Of a stretch of DNA of 42,940 nucleotides, positions 1 to 7,881 are shown one piece after another. The DNA comes from Nosocomiicoccus massiliensis. Its GTDB lineage: Bacteria > Bacillota > Bacilli > Staphylococcales > Salinicoccaceae. Both the position numbers and the translations under genes were made by a program. The stretch lies in assembly GCF_000438455.1 (NCBI RefSeq), contig NZ_CAVG010000040.1, positions 1 to 42,940 on the forward strand. The letters run 5' to 3'. The number at the start of each line of letters is the position of its first letter. The stretch's first letter is position 1. A model generated the notes under the pieces. The model was not told the DNA's origin and searched no databases. It worked only from the letters and a program-made list of their open reading frames with translations.

Positions 1-4
1 TTGG

Positions 5-23
5 TGCGCTTTTGAAAAGCGCA
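5..23. repeat. Short perfect inverted repeat in the leader after the tandem promoters
   Basis: TGCGCTTTT and AAAAGCGCA are separated by one base (5-23). It starts seven bases downstream of the proximal -10 box, so it would fold at the very 5' end of the transcript leaving the window. There is no U-run after it, so I do not call it a terminator. Confidence 0.4.
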
Positions 24-29
24 ATATTT

Positions 30-155
30 ACTATAGCACGTTCAAAAAATTAAAGCAAGTTATTTTTTGAAATTTTAAAATTTATTTTTCGTGCGTCTGT
101 CGTTTCTTGATTTTGACGACTTTTATATAATAGCAAGTAAACAAAAGATGGTCAA
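30..155 (-). promoter_or_regulatory. Tandem sigma-A promoters reading off the left edge, probably for an rRNA operon
   Basis: Two near-consensus promoters lie in tandem on the minus strand. The upstream one has -35 TTGACC (150-155), a 17-nt spacer and -10 TATTAT (127-132). The downstream one has -35 TTGCTT (53-58), a 17-nt spacer and -10 TATAGT (30-35). No open frame follows before the edge. Two strong promoters about 97 bp apart are typical of rRNA operons in low-GC Gram-positives, and in Bacillus rRNA operons lie near salA-kbaA. The rRNA itself is outside the window, so this identity is inferred. Confidence 0.6.
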
Positions 156-181
156 GCGTAAAAATATATATTTTTTAAAAA

Positions 182-213
182 AACTTTAGAGGCTGGTGTA
201 GCGCTCTAAAGTT
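182..213 (-). terminator. Intrinsic terminator after the kbaA-like gene
   Basis: A perfect 10-bp stem (AACTTTAGAG / CTCTAAAGTT) with a 12-nt loop is followed on the minus strand by seven U (177-183). It ends the salA-kbaA transcript and separates it from the tandem promoters downstream. Confidence 0.85.
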
Positions 214-221
214 ATAGACTT

Positions 222-857
222 TTATTTGTCTTTGTTAACGATACCGCGTGCGATTTTATCTTCTTTAGATGCTTCAATATATTTTGGCAATCTAAGTAAT
301 TGGTACGCATTTAATATGAGTACAGTAAATATCGAACGGTATATCCAAGTCATATCTTCTACTGATATAAATGGTAGTAGTGTTAACGACGTCATAAATA
401 TCATAAAGAACAATGACGGTATAAAGATATTCTTTTCGACTTGTTTATTTTTAACATATGCGACTACGAATCCGACAATTACAACAATAATTGGTATCCA
501 TATAAACTCAAGCGTTGAGCCGTGGTCTTTTCCAACCTTGAAAAATCTTAAGTAGAAAAGATCGAATATCGCATACATAATAAGAAGGATTTGTACGTAT
601 GGCCAAAAACTTCTAAATATCCCGAGCCCTAGCGGGTTAATAAATAAGTAAATATAGAAAACTACTTGTGCGACAGTCGCGATAATAAGTCCGTATCCTA
701 TAATCCATATTAAACCGATGAAAAACTCAGAGAAGTCCCCTTTAAACAAATGACTCGTGACATTTTCATATTCTGTAAACAAGCTGATAAATGTAGACGC
801 AATCACACCGATAATTAACGTCGTAAAGTAAAACTTAACAACATATTTTGAACTCAT
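222..857 (-). CDS. kbaA: KbaA-like membrane protein (KinB-signalling pathway activation family)
   Basis: A 211-residue integral membrane protein with about six hydrophobic segments and a short basic C-terminal tail. Size, topology and position directly after salA/mrp match KbaA of Bacillus, where the order is salA-gerD-kbaA. In Bacillus KbaA activates the sporulation kinase KinB; here gerD is missing between the two genes, and staphylococcal relatives do not sporulate, so the ancestral partner is probably absent and the present role is unknown. The start overlaps the salA stop by 4 nt, so the two are likely translationally coupled. The family call rests on context plus the membrane pattern, not on a catalytic motif. 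Confidence 0.7.
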   Translation of the reverse strand: MSSKYVVKFYFTTLIIGVIASTFISLFTEYENVTSHLFKGDFSEFFIGLIWIIGYGLIIATVAQVVFYIYLFINPLGLGIFRSFWPYVQILLIMYAIFDLFYLRFFKVGKDHGSTLEFIWIPIIVVIVGFVVAYVKNKQVEKNIFIPSLFFMIFMTSLTLLPFISVEDMTWIYRSIFTVLILNAYQLLRLPKYIEASKEDKIARGIVNKDK

Positions 858-1900
858 TCTTCTTCCTCGATAATACGTTTTGCTATTTCTTCATAATGAT
901 CGCTAATTTCACCTTCAAGATAAACTGACGGTGCAAAGTCTTCTTTATCAAAGTTTGGTTGGCCAAGAGGAATCTGCCCGAGTAACGGCACGTTTAACTC
1001 TTCCGCGAGTTTTTGTCCGCCACCTTTACCGAATATATATTCCTTATTGCCTGTTTCTTTACTTTCAAAGTAAGACATATTCTCTACAACACCTAAAATT
1101 TCGTGATCCGTATGAATCGCCATCGCTCCTGCACGAGCTGCAACGAACGCTGCTGTTGGATGTGGTGTCGTTACGATAATTTCTTTACTCTCCGGTAACA
1201 TTTGATGCACGTCGAGCGCCACATCTCCTGTTCCAGGTGGTAAATCGAGTAGAAGATAGTCTAGGTCGCCCCATTCTACTTCTTTAAAGAAACTCGTTAG
1301 CATTTTACCGAGCATCGGTCCTCTCCAAATGACAGGTGTATTCTCTTCAACAAAGAATCCCATAGAAATAACTTGAACACCGAAGCGTTCAACTGGAATA
1401 ATTTTTTTATCTTTAATTTCAGGTTGCTCTGAAATCCCCATCATATCTGGCACACTAAACCCGTATATATCTGCGTCGATGATCCCAACTTTTTTACCAA
1501 GCTTTTGTAATTTAACCGCAAGGTTTACCGTAACCGTTGATTTACCAACGCCACCTTTACCAGATGCTACAGAGATGAACTTCGTTTTCTCCATATCAAA
1601 CTGGCTTTCGTACTGGTTACCCATCGTCGCTTTATGTTTATTAATTTCTTCTTCTGGTAACTCGTCAAAGCGAAGACCGACACTATTTGCGCCCGCTTCT
1701 TTTAATAAATTAACGATTTTAATTTGTAGGTCTAACTGCTCTTGTCCACCTAAACGTCCAATTAAAATCTTTAAGCTGACGTGTCCCTTATCTTCTATTA
1801 TTTTGACTGATTCGATACCATTCGTCTCAGAAATCGGTACGTTTAAAATCGGATCATTTACACTCTCCACTATTTGACGTACTTCTGACTCTGTTATCAT
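854..1900 (-). CDS. salA: Mrp/SalA family P-loop ATPase (iron-sulfur carrier type)
   Basis: A 348-residue protein with an N-terminal MIP18/DUF59-like domain (about 1-90) followed by a ParA/MinD-type ATPase. The deviant Walker A SGKGGVGKS is at 113-121; DADIYG and LLLDLPPGTGD follow. Mrp/ApbC relatives carry or insert Fe-S clusters, and B. subtilis SalA also affects gene expression. The CxxC pair that many Mrp proteins have after the VxENM motif is absent: the segment reads VVENMSYFESKETG. The ATG is preceded by GAGGGGATTTTAA, a strong ribosome site. It is the first gene of a two-gene operon with the kbaA-like gene. Confidence 0.85.
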   Translation of the reverse strand: MITESEVRQIVESVNDPILNVPISETNGIESVKIIEDKGHVSLKILIGRLGGQEQLDLQIKIVNLLKEAGANSVGLRFDELPEEEINKHKATMGNQYESQFDMEKTKFISVASGKGGVGKSTVTVNLAVKLQKLGKKVGIIDADIYGFSVPDMMGISEQPEIKDKKIIPVERFGVQVISMGFFVEENTPVIWRGPMLGKMLTSFFKEVEWGDLDYLLLDLPPGTGDVALDVHQMLPESKEIIVTTPHPTAAFVAARAGAMAIHTDHEILGVVENMSYFESKETGNKEYIFGKGGGQKLAEELNVPLLGQIPLGQPNFDKEDFAPSVYLEGEISDHYEEIAKRIIEEEE

Positions 1901-1937
1901 TTAAAATCCCCTCTCGATAATCGCTATTTGAACTTAT

Positions 1938-1967
1938 ATTATCATAATAAGCGATTGCTTCATGCAA
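1938..1967 (-). promoter_or_regulatory. Predicted sigma-A promoter of salA-kbaA
   Basis: On the minus strand -35 TTGCAT (1962-1967), an 18-nt spacer and -10 GATAAT (1938-1943) lie about 40 bp before the salA start. The spacing is acceptable and the hexamers are near consensus. Confidence 0.5.
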
Positions 1968-1995
1968 TAAAATGCGTATGAAGTCTGATTTTATG

Positions 1996-2670
1996 TTAAA
2001 TCATGTAGAACACGATACCGATATAATGAGCGATACTCGCTATAAATATAAAAAAGTGCCATATCATATGGAAGTATCGCTTATCTTTTTGCGCATAGAA
2101 CCATGCGCCAATTGTATATAATACGCCACCTATAAAAAGCATGACTAAAAACATAATATTTGTACCAAATAATACGGCAGGTAAAAACGGTACGATCATC
2201 CACCCCATCACAAGATAAAACGCTAAGCTAATTTTTGGACTGACTTTCGGGCTTAACGTCTTATATAGTACACCTAAAATCGCCGCACTCCACTGGAGTA
2301 TGAGAATCGTATATCCCCAAAATCCACCGATAACGCTAAGCGCGACTGGTGTATACGTACCGGCAATCGCAATGTATATACAACTATGGTCAATTAAACG
2401 CATGACATATTTGTGATGTGTGCCCGGTGCCATAATATGGTAAATCGTCGACGATAAAAACATTGTAATAATTGAAATGACATACACGCTACCGCCAAAC
2501 GCATGCATTGCCCCACCTTCTACATACATATATATAGCAGTAAAAGGAAGTAAAAATATAAACAGAAATGTTGCGACACCGTGACTGACGCTATTTCCTA
2601 CTTCTTCACCAAACGATAAAGGAATAATGTGTTTTAAAGTTTTTTCAACAGAGATATTATTTTCTTTCAT
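1996..2670 (-). CDS. Hemolysin III family (PAQR-type) membrane protein
   Basis: A 224-residue protein with seven hydrophobic segments and the family's conserved polar motifs: SHGVATFLF near residue 30, STIYHIMAPG near 75, HSCIYIAIAGTYTP near 100, and the C-terminal HMIWHFFIFIASIAHY. This is the YplQ / hemolysin III branch of the PAQR superfamily, where conserved histidines form a metal site in the membrane. Its cellular role is poorly known; the name comes from haemolysis after cloning of a Bacillus cereus member. It starts immediately after the uridylyltransferase stop and is the last gene of the pdp operon. Confidence 0.85.
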   Translation of the reverse strand: MKENNISVEKTLKHIIPLSFGEEVGNSVSHGVATFLFIFLLPFTAIYMYVEGGAMHAFGGSVYVISIITMFLSSTIYHIMAPGTHHKYVMRLIDHSCIYIAIAGTYTPVALSVIGGFWGYTILILQWSAAILGVLYKTLSPKVSPKISLAFYLVMGWMIVPFLPAVLFGTNIMFLVMLFIGGVLYTIGAWFYAQKDKRYFHMIWHFFIFIASIAHYIGIVFYMI

Positions 2671-3822
2671 CTATATCATTTCGTATCTCTCAAGATCACG
2701 ACGCGCTGTTTCCACACTATCTTGACCCTCTTTGTTTTTAAGTGGGGAAAATTCTCCTTCACGGTCCACTTGAAGCGTCTTATGTTTATTTGCAACGATA
2801 AATGCGTCGAAATAGAACTTTTCAAATTTTAACGCTTCTTCTTTTACTAACTTTAAATCATCATCTAAAAATTCTAAGTTTTTAAGCGCGAGGTGATATG
2901 GCATATCCGCCTCTGCCGCTTTCTCGATAAACGGGATACTAAATACGTGAATCCCGATATTTCCATTTGTAAATGACGCGTCTTCTCTGTCAGGAATTTC
3001 AGTGTATTCAACGACTGTTTTCTTACCGTCAAGTAACGCGAGTCGACCGACACTTTCATTTGGTTTAGGCGTAATCGATTTTGACGTCACTTCATTTTCC
3101 TCATCTAAATGAAGACCGACAAGGACTTCGTCGAGTACTTTTACGACGACGTTGTCGACGTTGTTCATAAATACCGCTTCAACGCCACGCGTTTTCATAT
3201 CTTCTAGCATGCCACTCGCTTTAAGCGCACTAAATATTCCACCGTTCCCGTTCGGTGTGATCATTATTTCTTCATCTTTAGTTAATAATAACTCTCCAGA
3301 TTTTGATAGAGACGGAAAATGTTCTTGCTTAAAGAAGTGAACATTTTCTTTTGGTAATCCGAAGTAGTTTTTATCTTCGAAAAATTGAACTGTTTCATCG
3401 TGATTAATATCGCTCGTCATAATGTACCAATGAACGTTTAACACGTCTTCTTTTTTATATTTTAATATTTGACGCGCTTGTAGTTCAAAAAGCGATACGT
3501 CGTCAAATGTAAACGTTCCTTTCGGTCCATCGTACCCGAGGCGTGTTCCTTGTCCACCAGCCATTAAAAGTACCGCGACTTTCCCGTCTTCAACCGATGT
3601 GTGTGCTAAACGTTCTAACACTTCTACGTCTAACTCTTCTTCTGTCACGAACGGAACTTCTTCAACGTTTGACGTATCAAACGCCGTCTGATTTACATAA
3701 ACATCTTCATACACAGATTTTACTCTTTCTAAATCTAACTCGTTTAACTGTGCGTCTATTTTTTCTTTTGATGCTTCTCTAAGCTTTTCATATTGCGGAA
3801 TCCATTGTTTCAATATATACAC
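2671..3822 (-). CDS. UDPGP-family uridylyltransferase (UDP-sugar pyrophosphorylase-like)
   Basis: A 383-residue cytoplasmic enzyme with the nucleotide-binding signature LMAGGQGTRLG...PKGTF (86-104), typical of eukaryote-type UDP-GlcNAc and UDP-Glc pyrophosphorylases rather than bacterial GalU. Other family pieces are MNNVDN and the late substrate-loop region with GNIGIHVF. Such proteins join a sugar-1-phosphate to UTP; Staphylococcus has a homologue annotated only as probable uridylyltransferase, so the sugar is not known. It lies 2 nt after the pdp stop and directly abuts the hemolysin III gene. A link to pyrimidine salvage (UTP supply) is an inference from the operon. Confidence 0.85.
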   Translation of the reverse strand: MYILKQWIPQYEKLREASKEKIDAQLNELDLERVKSVYEDVYVNQTAFDTSNVEEVPFVTEEELDVEVLERLAHTSVEDGKVAVLLMAGGQGTRLGYDGPKGTFTFDDVSLFELQARQILKYKKEDVLNVHWYIMTSDINHDETVQFFEDKNYFGLPKENVHFFKQEHFPSLSKSGELLLTKDEEIMITPNGNGGIFSALKASGMLEDMKTRGVEAVFMNNVDNVVVKVLDEVLVGLHLDEENEVTSKSITPKPNESVGRLALLDGKKTVVEYTEIPDREDASFTNGNIGIHVFSIPFIEKAAEADMPYHLALKNLEFLDDDLKLVKEEALKFEKFYFDAFIVANKHKTLQVDREGEFSPLKNKEGQDSVETARRDLERYEMI

Positions 3823-3824
3823 CT

Positions 3825-5135
3825 CTATTCTGTAATCACTTTTTTAATGAGTGTTGGATGAACTTCTTCTTCACCAAACGTATAACAATCTTTAACGCGT
3901 GAAATGACGTCATCGACATTTTCTTTGTTAGAGTGAATCACTGCAAGTGTATCTCCAACTTCTACTTTATCTCCAACTTTTTTCTCTAGAACGATACCGA
4001 CCGCTAAGTCGATTTCACTTTCTTTCGTTTCACGTCCAGCGCCTAAAATCGATGCTGCTACTCCCATATTTTCAGACTCAATTTGCGTGACGTATCCTGC
4101 TTTGTCTGATTTTACTTCAATAGTATATTCAGCAGTTGGTAATAGACTGTAGTCATCAATCACGTCGCCGTTTCCACCTTGACTTACGATAAGTTGTCTA
4201 AATTTCTCTAGTGCCGAACCATCTTCGATTGCTTTCTCTAATAGTTCACGTGCTTCTTCTAAACTATTTGCACCACCACCAAGGACAACCATTTGACTAC
4301 CGAGGACAAGTGATAATTCTGTAAGGTCTTCTGGACCTTTTCCTTTTAACGTTTCAATAGCCTCAATCACTTCTAGCGCGTTACCAATCGCATAACCGAG
4401 TGGCTCTTCCATGCTTGAAATAACTGCCATCGTATTTCGTCCGACATTATTACCAATTTGTACCATCGTATGTGCGAGTGCCTCTGCATCTTTTTCATTT
4501 TTCATGAATGCACCGTCACCAACTTTTACGTCAAGAACGATACCATCTGCTCCTGCTGCGATTTTTTTAGACATAATCGAACTTGCGATTAATGGAATCG
4601 AGTTTACTGTTCCTGTAACGTCACGTAGTGCGTAAATCAGCTTATCTGCCGGAGTTAAGTTGCCTGATTGTCCGACTAATGCAAGTTTTTGCTTGTTTAC
4701 GAGTTCGATAAATTCTTCTTGAGATAATTCAACATGGAATCCTTCCATCGCTTCAAGTTTATCAACTGTTCCACCTGTATGACCTAGCCCTCTTCCACTC
4801 ATTTTAGGTACTGGAACGCCAACTGCTGCAACGAGTGGCGCTAATACTAACGTCGTAGTATCACCAACGCCACCTGTCGAGTGTTTATCTACTTTAAACC
4901 CTTCGATTCCAGATAAGTCGATTTGATCTCCCGACTCAACCATTTCCATCGTTAACGTTGCAACTTCATCTTCTGTCATACCGTTTAAAAAGATTGCCAT
5001 CAGTAGACTCGATGCTTGATAATCCGGGATATCTCCATTGGTATATCCTTGAACAAACGATTTAATCTCTTCTTTTGATAATTCGATATTGTCACGTTTT
5101 TTTGTAATGATGTCTATCATTCTTGTCATATTCAT
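3825..5135 (-). CDS. pdp: Pyrimidine-nucleoside phosphorylase
   Basis: A 436-residue protein, close to the 433 residues usual for the family. It phosphorolyses uridine, deoxyuridine and thymidine to base plus (deoxy)ribose-1-phosphate in pyrimidine salvage. The thymidine/pyrimidine phosphorylase signature is clear: [14 protein letters not shown] (about 82-95), then [19 protein letters not shown] (about 112-130). The N-terminal helical domain, central phosphate-binding domain and C-terminal alpha/beta domain are all present in full length. It is the first gene of a three-gene operon with the uridylyltransferase and the hemolysin III protein. Whether the start is M1 or M3 (MNMTRMID) is not settled by sequence. 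Confidence 0.95.
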   Translation of the reverse strand: MNMTRMIDIITKKRDNIELSKEEIKSFVQGYTNGDIPDYQASSLLMAIFLNGMTEDEVATLTMEMVESGDQIDLSGIEGFKVDKHSTGGVGDTTTLVLAPLVAAVGVPVPKMSGRGLGHTGGTVDKLEAMEGFHVELSQEEFIELVNKQKLALVGQSGNLTPADKLIYALRDVTGTVNSIPLIASSIMSKKIAAGADGIVLDVKVGDGAFMKNEKDAEALAHTMVQIGNNVGRNTMAVISSMEEPLGYAIGNALEVIEAIETLKGKGPEDLTELSLVLGSQMVVLGGGANSLEEARELLEKAIEDGSALEKFRQLIVSQGGNGDVIDDYSLLPTAEYTIEVKSDKAGYVTQIESENMGVAASILGAGRETKESEIDLAVGIVLEKKVGDKVEVGDTLAVIHSNKENVDDVISRVKDCYTFGEEEVHPTLIKKVITE

Positions 5136-5217
5136 ACACTTCCTTAAATGTTTTCGAACATAATTTTCTATTCTTATATTATAACGTATCCTATTGAAAT
5201 GATAAAATAAACGAATG

Positions 5218-5246
5218 TTGCACGAGTTTCATATTCATTGCATAAT
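5218..5246 (+). promoter_or_regulatory. Predicted sigma-A promoter of mntR
   Basis: -35 TTGCAC (5218-5223), a 17-nt spacer and -10 CATAAT (5241-5246), 29 nt before the ATG. A GAGAGGTGG ribosome site follows at about 5260. Confidence 0.6.
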
Positions 5247-5275
5247 TAAGTTACATAACGAGAGGTGGATTATAA

Positions 5276-5929
5276 ATGAGTCCGACGAGAGAAGATTACT
5301 TAAAAATAATATATGAACTCGGTGGCGAGTTTTCTAGAGTATCTAATAAATCGATATCTCAAAAACTCAATATTTCACCACCAACAGTTACAGAGATGAT
5401 GAACAGCCTAGTTAAAATCGGCTGGATCGATTTAAAGCCGTATCACGGGAGTATGCTTACCGCTGAAGGTGCCGAAGAAGCAAAACGACTCGTCCATAAA
5501 CATCGTCTATGGGAAGTCTTCCTCGTTGAAAAACTTGGGTTTTCAATCGATGAAGTTCACGACGAAGCTGAACTGTTAGAGCACTCAACTTCAGATAAAC
5601 TCGCTAAAAGAATATACGAATATCTAGGACGTCCAAAATATTGTCCACATGGCGGAGCAATTTTACCTGAAGATATGGAAATCGCAGATCGCCACGCGAA
5701 GATCTTACCAGACATAAAAATCGACGACTCTGTCGTCATCCAGCGTTTCGTAAACGAAGACCGACTCGTACATTACTTTAAAAACCAAAATTTAAACATA
5801 AACGACGTCGTCACTGTGAAGAACTTCGATGATATGCTCGATTCATACGAACTATACAATGAAACAAACGGAGAAATCGTATATATATCCTCAACAATCG
5901 CACAATTTATATTCGTTCGACCATTATAA
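5276..5929 (+). CDS. mntR: DtxR/MntR family metal-dependent repressor (MntR/SirR type)
   Basis: A 217-residue cytoplasmic regulator with an N-terminal winged helix (about 1-60), a metal-binding dimerisation domain (about 65-140, including RPKYCPHGG) and a C-terminal FeoA/SH3-like domain. This is the three-domain form of staphylococcal MntR/SirR, longer than the 142-residue B. subtilis MntR. Likely metal ligands are Asp7, His76, Glu99, Glu102 and His103, almost the same numbering as B. subtilis MntR; Asp7 where iron-sensing DtxR has Met favours manganese. The Glu11 ligand of B. subtilis MntR is Lys10 here. Family members repress Mn uptake genes (mntABC/mntH); none is in the window. It is monocistronic, with its own promoter and terminator. 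Confidence 0.85.
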   Translation: MSPTREDYLKIIYELGGEFSRVSNKSISQKLNISPPTVTEMMNSLVKIGWIDLKPYHGSMLTAEGAEEAKRLVHKHRLWEVFLVEKLGFSIDEVHDEAELLEHSTSDKLAKRIYEYLGRPKYCPHGGAILPEDMEIADRHAKILPDIKIDDSVVIQRFVNEDRLVHYFKNQNLNINDVVTVKNFDDMLDSYELYNETNGEIVYISSTIAQFIFVRPL

Positions 5930-5959
5930 AAGCCGCGTCCGTTTATACGGACACGGCTT
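5930..5959. terminator. Bidirectional terminator between mntR and the HAD phosphatase
   Basis: A 13-bp stem with one mismatch (AAGCCGCGTCCGT / ACGGACACGGCTT) around a TTAT loop, with GTTTTATTT on the plus side and an A-rich stretch on the other. It serves two convergent genes. Confidence 0.8.
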
Positions 5960-5966
5960 GTTTTAT

Positions 5967-6743
5967 TTAAATGAGTTTATAATGTTTTAACGCATAATAT
6001 AATCCGTCGTCATCGACGTGACTCGTCACATATTCGGCGACTGATTTCGTTTCATCGACACCGTTACCCATCGCAACAGAGTGATTTACGAGTTTTAACA
6101 TGTCATAATCGTTCGGACCGTCTCCAAATGCATACACGTCATCTTCATTAAACCCGAGCTTTTCAATGACCTTTTTAACGGTCTTTGCTTTAGATCCACC
6201 TTTTGGCATAACGTCTAACGACACTCGATGCCATCTTAAAAAGTCTAACTCGCTATATTTTTCTTTATAGTAATCCTCTTCATCTTCTGTACAAAAGAGT
6301 AATCCTTGGCACACTTCGTTTTCAAGATGGAAGTTTTCGTTATGTCCAGGTGATTCATCGAACTTTAGAGAGCCTAACCCTTCGTCGATTCGACTATGAC
6401 TTTTTATATTTGACACCATATGTGTATCGTTTAAATAGACGACTGGATGGTTATGTTTTTTAGCGTCCTTAGATATTTCTTCTAACAAGTCACTCGGAAT
6501 TGGATTTTTGTAAATCACTTCACCGTCAACGACTGCGTATTGTCCGTTTAATGCGATATATGAGTCGATTCCTAACTCTTCTCTTAAATTTTTAAATAAA
6601 AACGGTGCGCGGCCTGTCGCAATGACTAACGTATGTCCATCTTTTTTAAGCGACTCGATCGCACGTTTTGTAGATTCTGGTACTTTGACCGATGTATTAT
6701 AAAGTGTTCCGTCAATGTCAAAAAACAATAATTTTTTCACCAT
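5967..6743 (-). CDS. HAD superfamily Cof-type phosphatase
   Basis: A 258-residue cytoplasmic hydrolase. Motif I FFDIDGTLYNT contains nucleophile Asp9 and acid Asp11, motif II is VIATGRAP (about 40), motif III lysine lies in KGGSKAKTVKKV, and motif IV is FGDGPNDYDML. The large C2B cap between motifs II and III identifies the Cof/YidA subfamily, which dephosphorylates sugar phosphates, pyridoxal phosphate or flavin intermediates; substrate cannot be read from sequence. It begins directly after the RNase H stop, so the two are probably cotranscribed. Confidence 0.9.
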   Translation of the reverse strand: MVKKLLFFDIDGTLYNTSVKVPESTKRAIESLKKDGHTLVIATGRAPFLFKNLREELGIDSYIALNGQYAVVDGEVIYKNPIPSDLLEEISKDAKKHNHPVVYLNDTHMVSNIKSHSRIDEGLGSLKFDESPGHNENFHLENEVCQGLLFCTEDEEDYYKEKYSELDFLRWHRVSLDVMPKGGSKAKTVKKVIEKLGFNEDDVYAFGDGPNDYDMLKLVNHSVAMGNGVDETKSVAEYVTSHVDDDGLYYALKHYKLI

Positions 6744-7334
6744 TTAGTCCTCCATAATCGATTGTTTTGCAAGATCATCTGCGCGCTCGTTATAAAAATC
6801 TCCAGTGTGTGCTTTTACTTTTATAAAATCCACTTTGATTTGTTGCATCAGTTGCTCCATTTGCTTCTGATATTCTTTTGTTGTCGGTTTATTTGTACGC
6901 CACTCTTTCGTTGCCCATTTTTCTAAACCTGCATAGTCATAATGGATGTGAATTTTATCGTACTGATTTGAAATCGCGTAGTTAACTGCATATAGTACTC
7001 CACCAATTTCAGCGCTGACGTTCCATAAGTTGTCGTCTTTATTAATAGCGATCTCTTTCGACGCTTCGTGTATTACTTTACCATCTTCAATTAGAATTGC
7101 ACCAAATCCTGCGCGTTCTGATCGCTTATCATAACTCCCGTCAACATACGCTATAAGCCCATCTAACTTTATATCTTCTTTTTTGCTTAAATTCATAAAC
7201 TTAAGTGCTTCATCTTCAGTTTTAAATGATTTATATTCTGCACCGCTAAAACCCATCACTTCACGCTTTGCAGTGTCCCAATCTCTATAAATACCAGGGG
7301 TTCTCCCTCTACGTACTGCATAATATTTACTCAT
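6744..7334 (-). CDS. Ribonuclease HI with N-terminal viroplasmin domain
   Basis: A 196-residue protein. Residues 1-45 form a caulimovirus viroplasmin-like module (YYAVRRGRTPGIYRDW, with SGAEYKSF), a double-stranded/hybrid nucleic-acid binding element known from eukaryotic RNase H1. The catalytic RNase H fold follows, with Asp65 (YVDGSYD), Glu109 (SAEIGG), Asp133 (HYDYAG) and Asp186 (NERADDLAK), and His176 in the flexible loop (KAHTGD). It should cleave the RNA strand of RNA/DNA hybrids. The start has TGGAGGAGAC just upstream. The gene lies between a terminator and the HAD gene. Confidence 0.9.
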   Translation of the reverse strand: MSKYYAVRRGRTPGIYRDWDTAKREVMGFSGAEYKSFKTEDEALKFMNLSKKEDIKLDGLIAYVDGSYDKRSERAGFGAILIEDGKVIHEASKEIAINKDDNLWNVSAEIGGVLYAVNYAISNQYDKIHIHYDYAGLEKWATKEWRTNKPTTKEYQKQMEQLMQQIKVDFIKVKAHTGDFYNERADDLAKQSIMED

Positions 7335-7364
7335 ATGTCTCCTCCACGGTTCATTGTACCAAAA

Positions 7365-7386
7365 AAGGCAGACAGGAGTCTGCCTT
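7365..7386 (-). terminator. Terminator after the I9-like lipoprotein gene
   Basis: A perfect 9-bp stem (AAGGCAGAC / GTCTGCCTT) with an AGGA loop, followed on the minus strand by a run of U read from the A-run at 7361-7366. Confidence 0.85.
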
Positions 7387-7393
7387 CGTGATA

Positions 7394-7771
7394 TTACATT
7401 TCATCAGATTTATCTTCTTTTTCCCCTGGGGGAATGCCGATTTCTTCATCCGCTTCAATATGCGTGACAAATGGCGCTTCTTTTAAACTTTCGTATTGTG
7501 ACTCATCGAGATCGATCGTTTTCATGTTCATGTTGTCCATCTCATTAATCACATCTGATTCTTCTACACCATATTCTTTTAAGTCTTCTAATGTAACGTC
7601 ACGATTAAACGAGACGATGTAACGTGTTTTTGTCATATCTTTATCTACATCTTTCTCTTCAATATTTTCTTTTGGTTCTTCGACGTTTTCGGACGGCTCT
7701 TTTGTATCTGTATTCGTTGAACATGCAGCTAAAAGTAGCGACATTGACATCAACATAATATAGCGTTTCAT
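7394..7771 (-). CDS. Lipoprotein with peptidase-inhibitor I9 (subtilisin propeptide)-like domain
   Basis: A 125-residue secreted lipoprotein. I chose ATG 7771, which has GGAG nine bases upstream; an upstream in-frame ATG at 7843 would add 24 residues before the signal peptide. A type II signal peptide MKRYIMLMSMSLLLAAC puts the lipidated Cys at 17. A charged Glu/Lys linker (18-50) leads to a domain reading RYIVSFNRDVTLEDLKE...NMNMKTIDLDESQYESLK...VTHIEADEEI. The pattern of a YIVxF strand, a central hydrophobic strand, a helix with xLK and a final VxxIExDxxI strand matches subtilisin propeptides and stand-alone I9 inhibitors. No protease gene is adjacent, so it may be an anchored inhibitor or chaperone of an S8 protease, or just share the fold. 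Confidence 0.65.
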   Translation of the reverse strand: MKRYIMLMSMSLLLAACSTNTDTKEPSENVEEPKENIEEKDVDKDMTKTRYIVSFNRDVTLEDLKEYGVEESDVINEMDNMNMKTIDLDESQYESLKEAPFVTHIEADEEIGIPPGEKEDKSDEM

Positions 7772-7790
7772 CACCATCAGCTCCGCTTCA

Positions 7791-7874
7791 TTATTTTGCG
7801 CGTTTTTTATCAGTAAATATGCTGATGAAAAACACAACCCCAATACTTAAAATGAGTTTAATAATATGTTTCAT
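7791..7874 (-). CDS. Possible 27-residue single-span membrane peptide
   Basis: A small frame starts 7 nt after the nhaC stop and encodes MKHIIKLILSIGVVFFISIF plus a basic tail ending in KKRAK. The pattern (Lys, one hydrophobic span, basic C-terminus) is that of small membrane proteins. Against it, no good ribosome site is visible and coding by chance is possible at this length. It would be cotranscribed with nhaC and the lipoprotein gene. Confidence 0.3.
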   Translation of the reverse strand: MKHIIKLILSIGVVFFISIFTDKKRAK

Positions 7875-7881
7875 ACGTATA

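Noticed and set aside
113-131. Plus-strand promoter TTGACG with TATAAT near the left edge
   Set aside because: The spacer would be only 7 nt. The same region gives well-spaced promoters on the minus strand.
226-555. Plus-strand open frame opposite the kbaA-like gene, and many similar antisense frames
   Set aside because: It lies opposite a convincing membrane protein gene, lacks a ribosome site and has no recognisable domain; the same holds for the antisense frames over salA, pdp, thiM and other genes.
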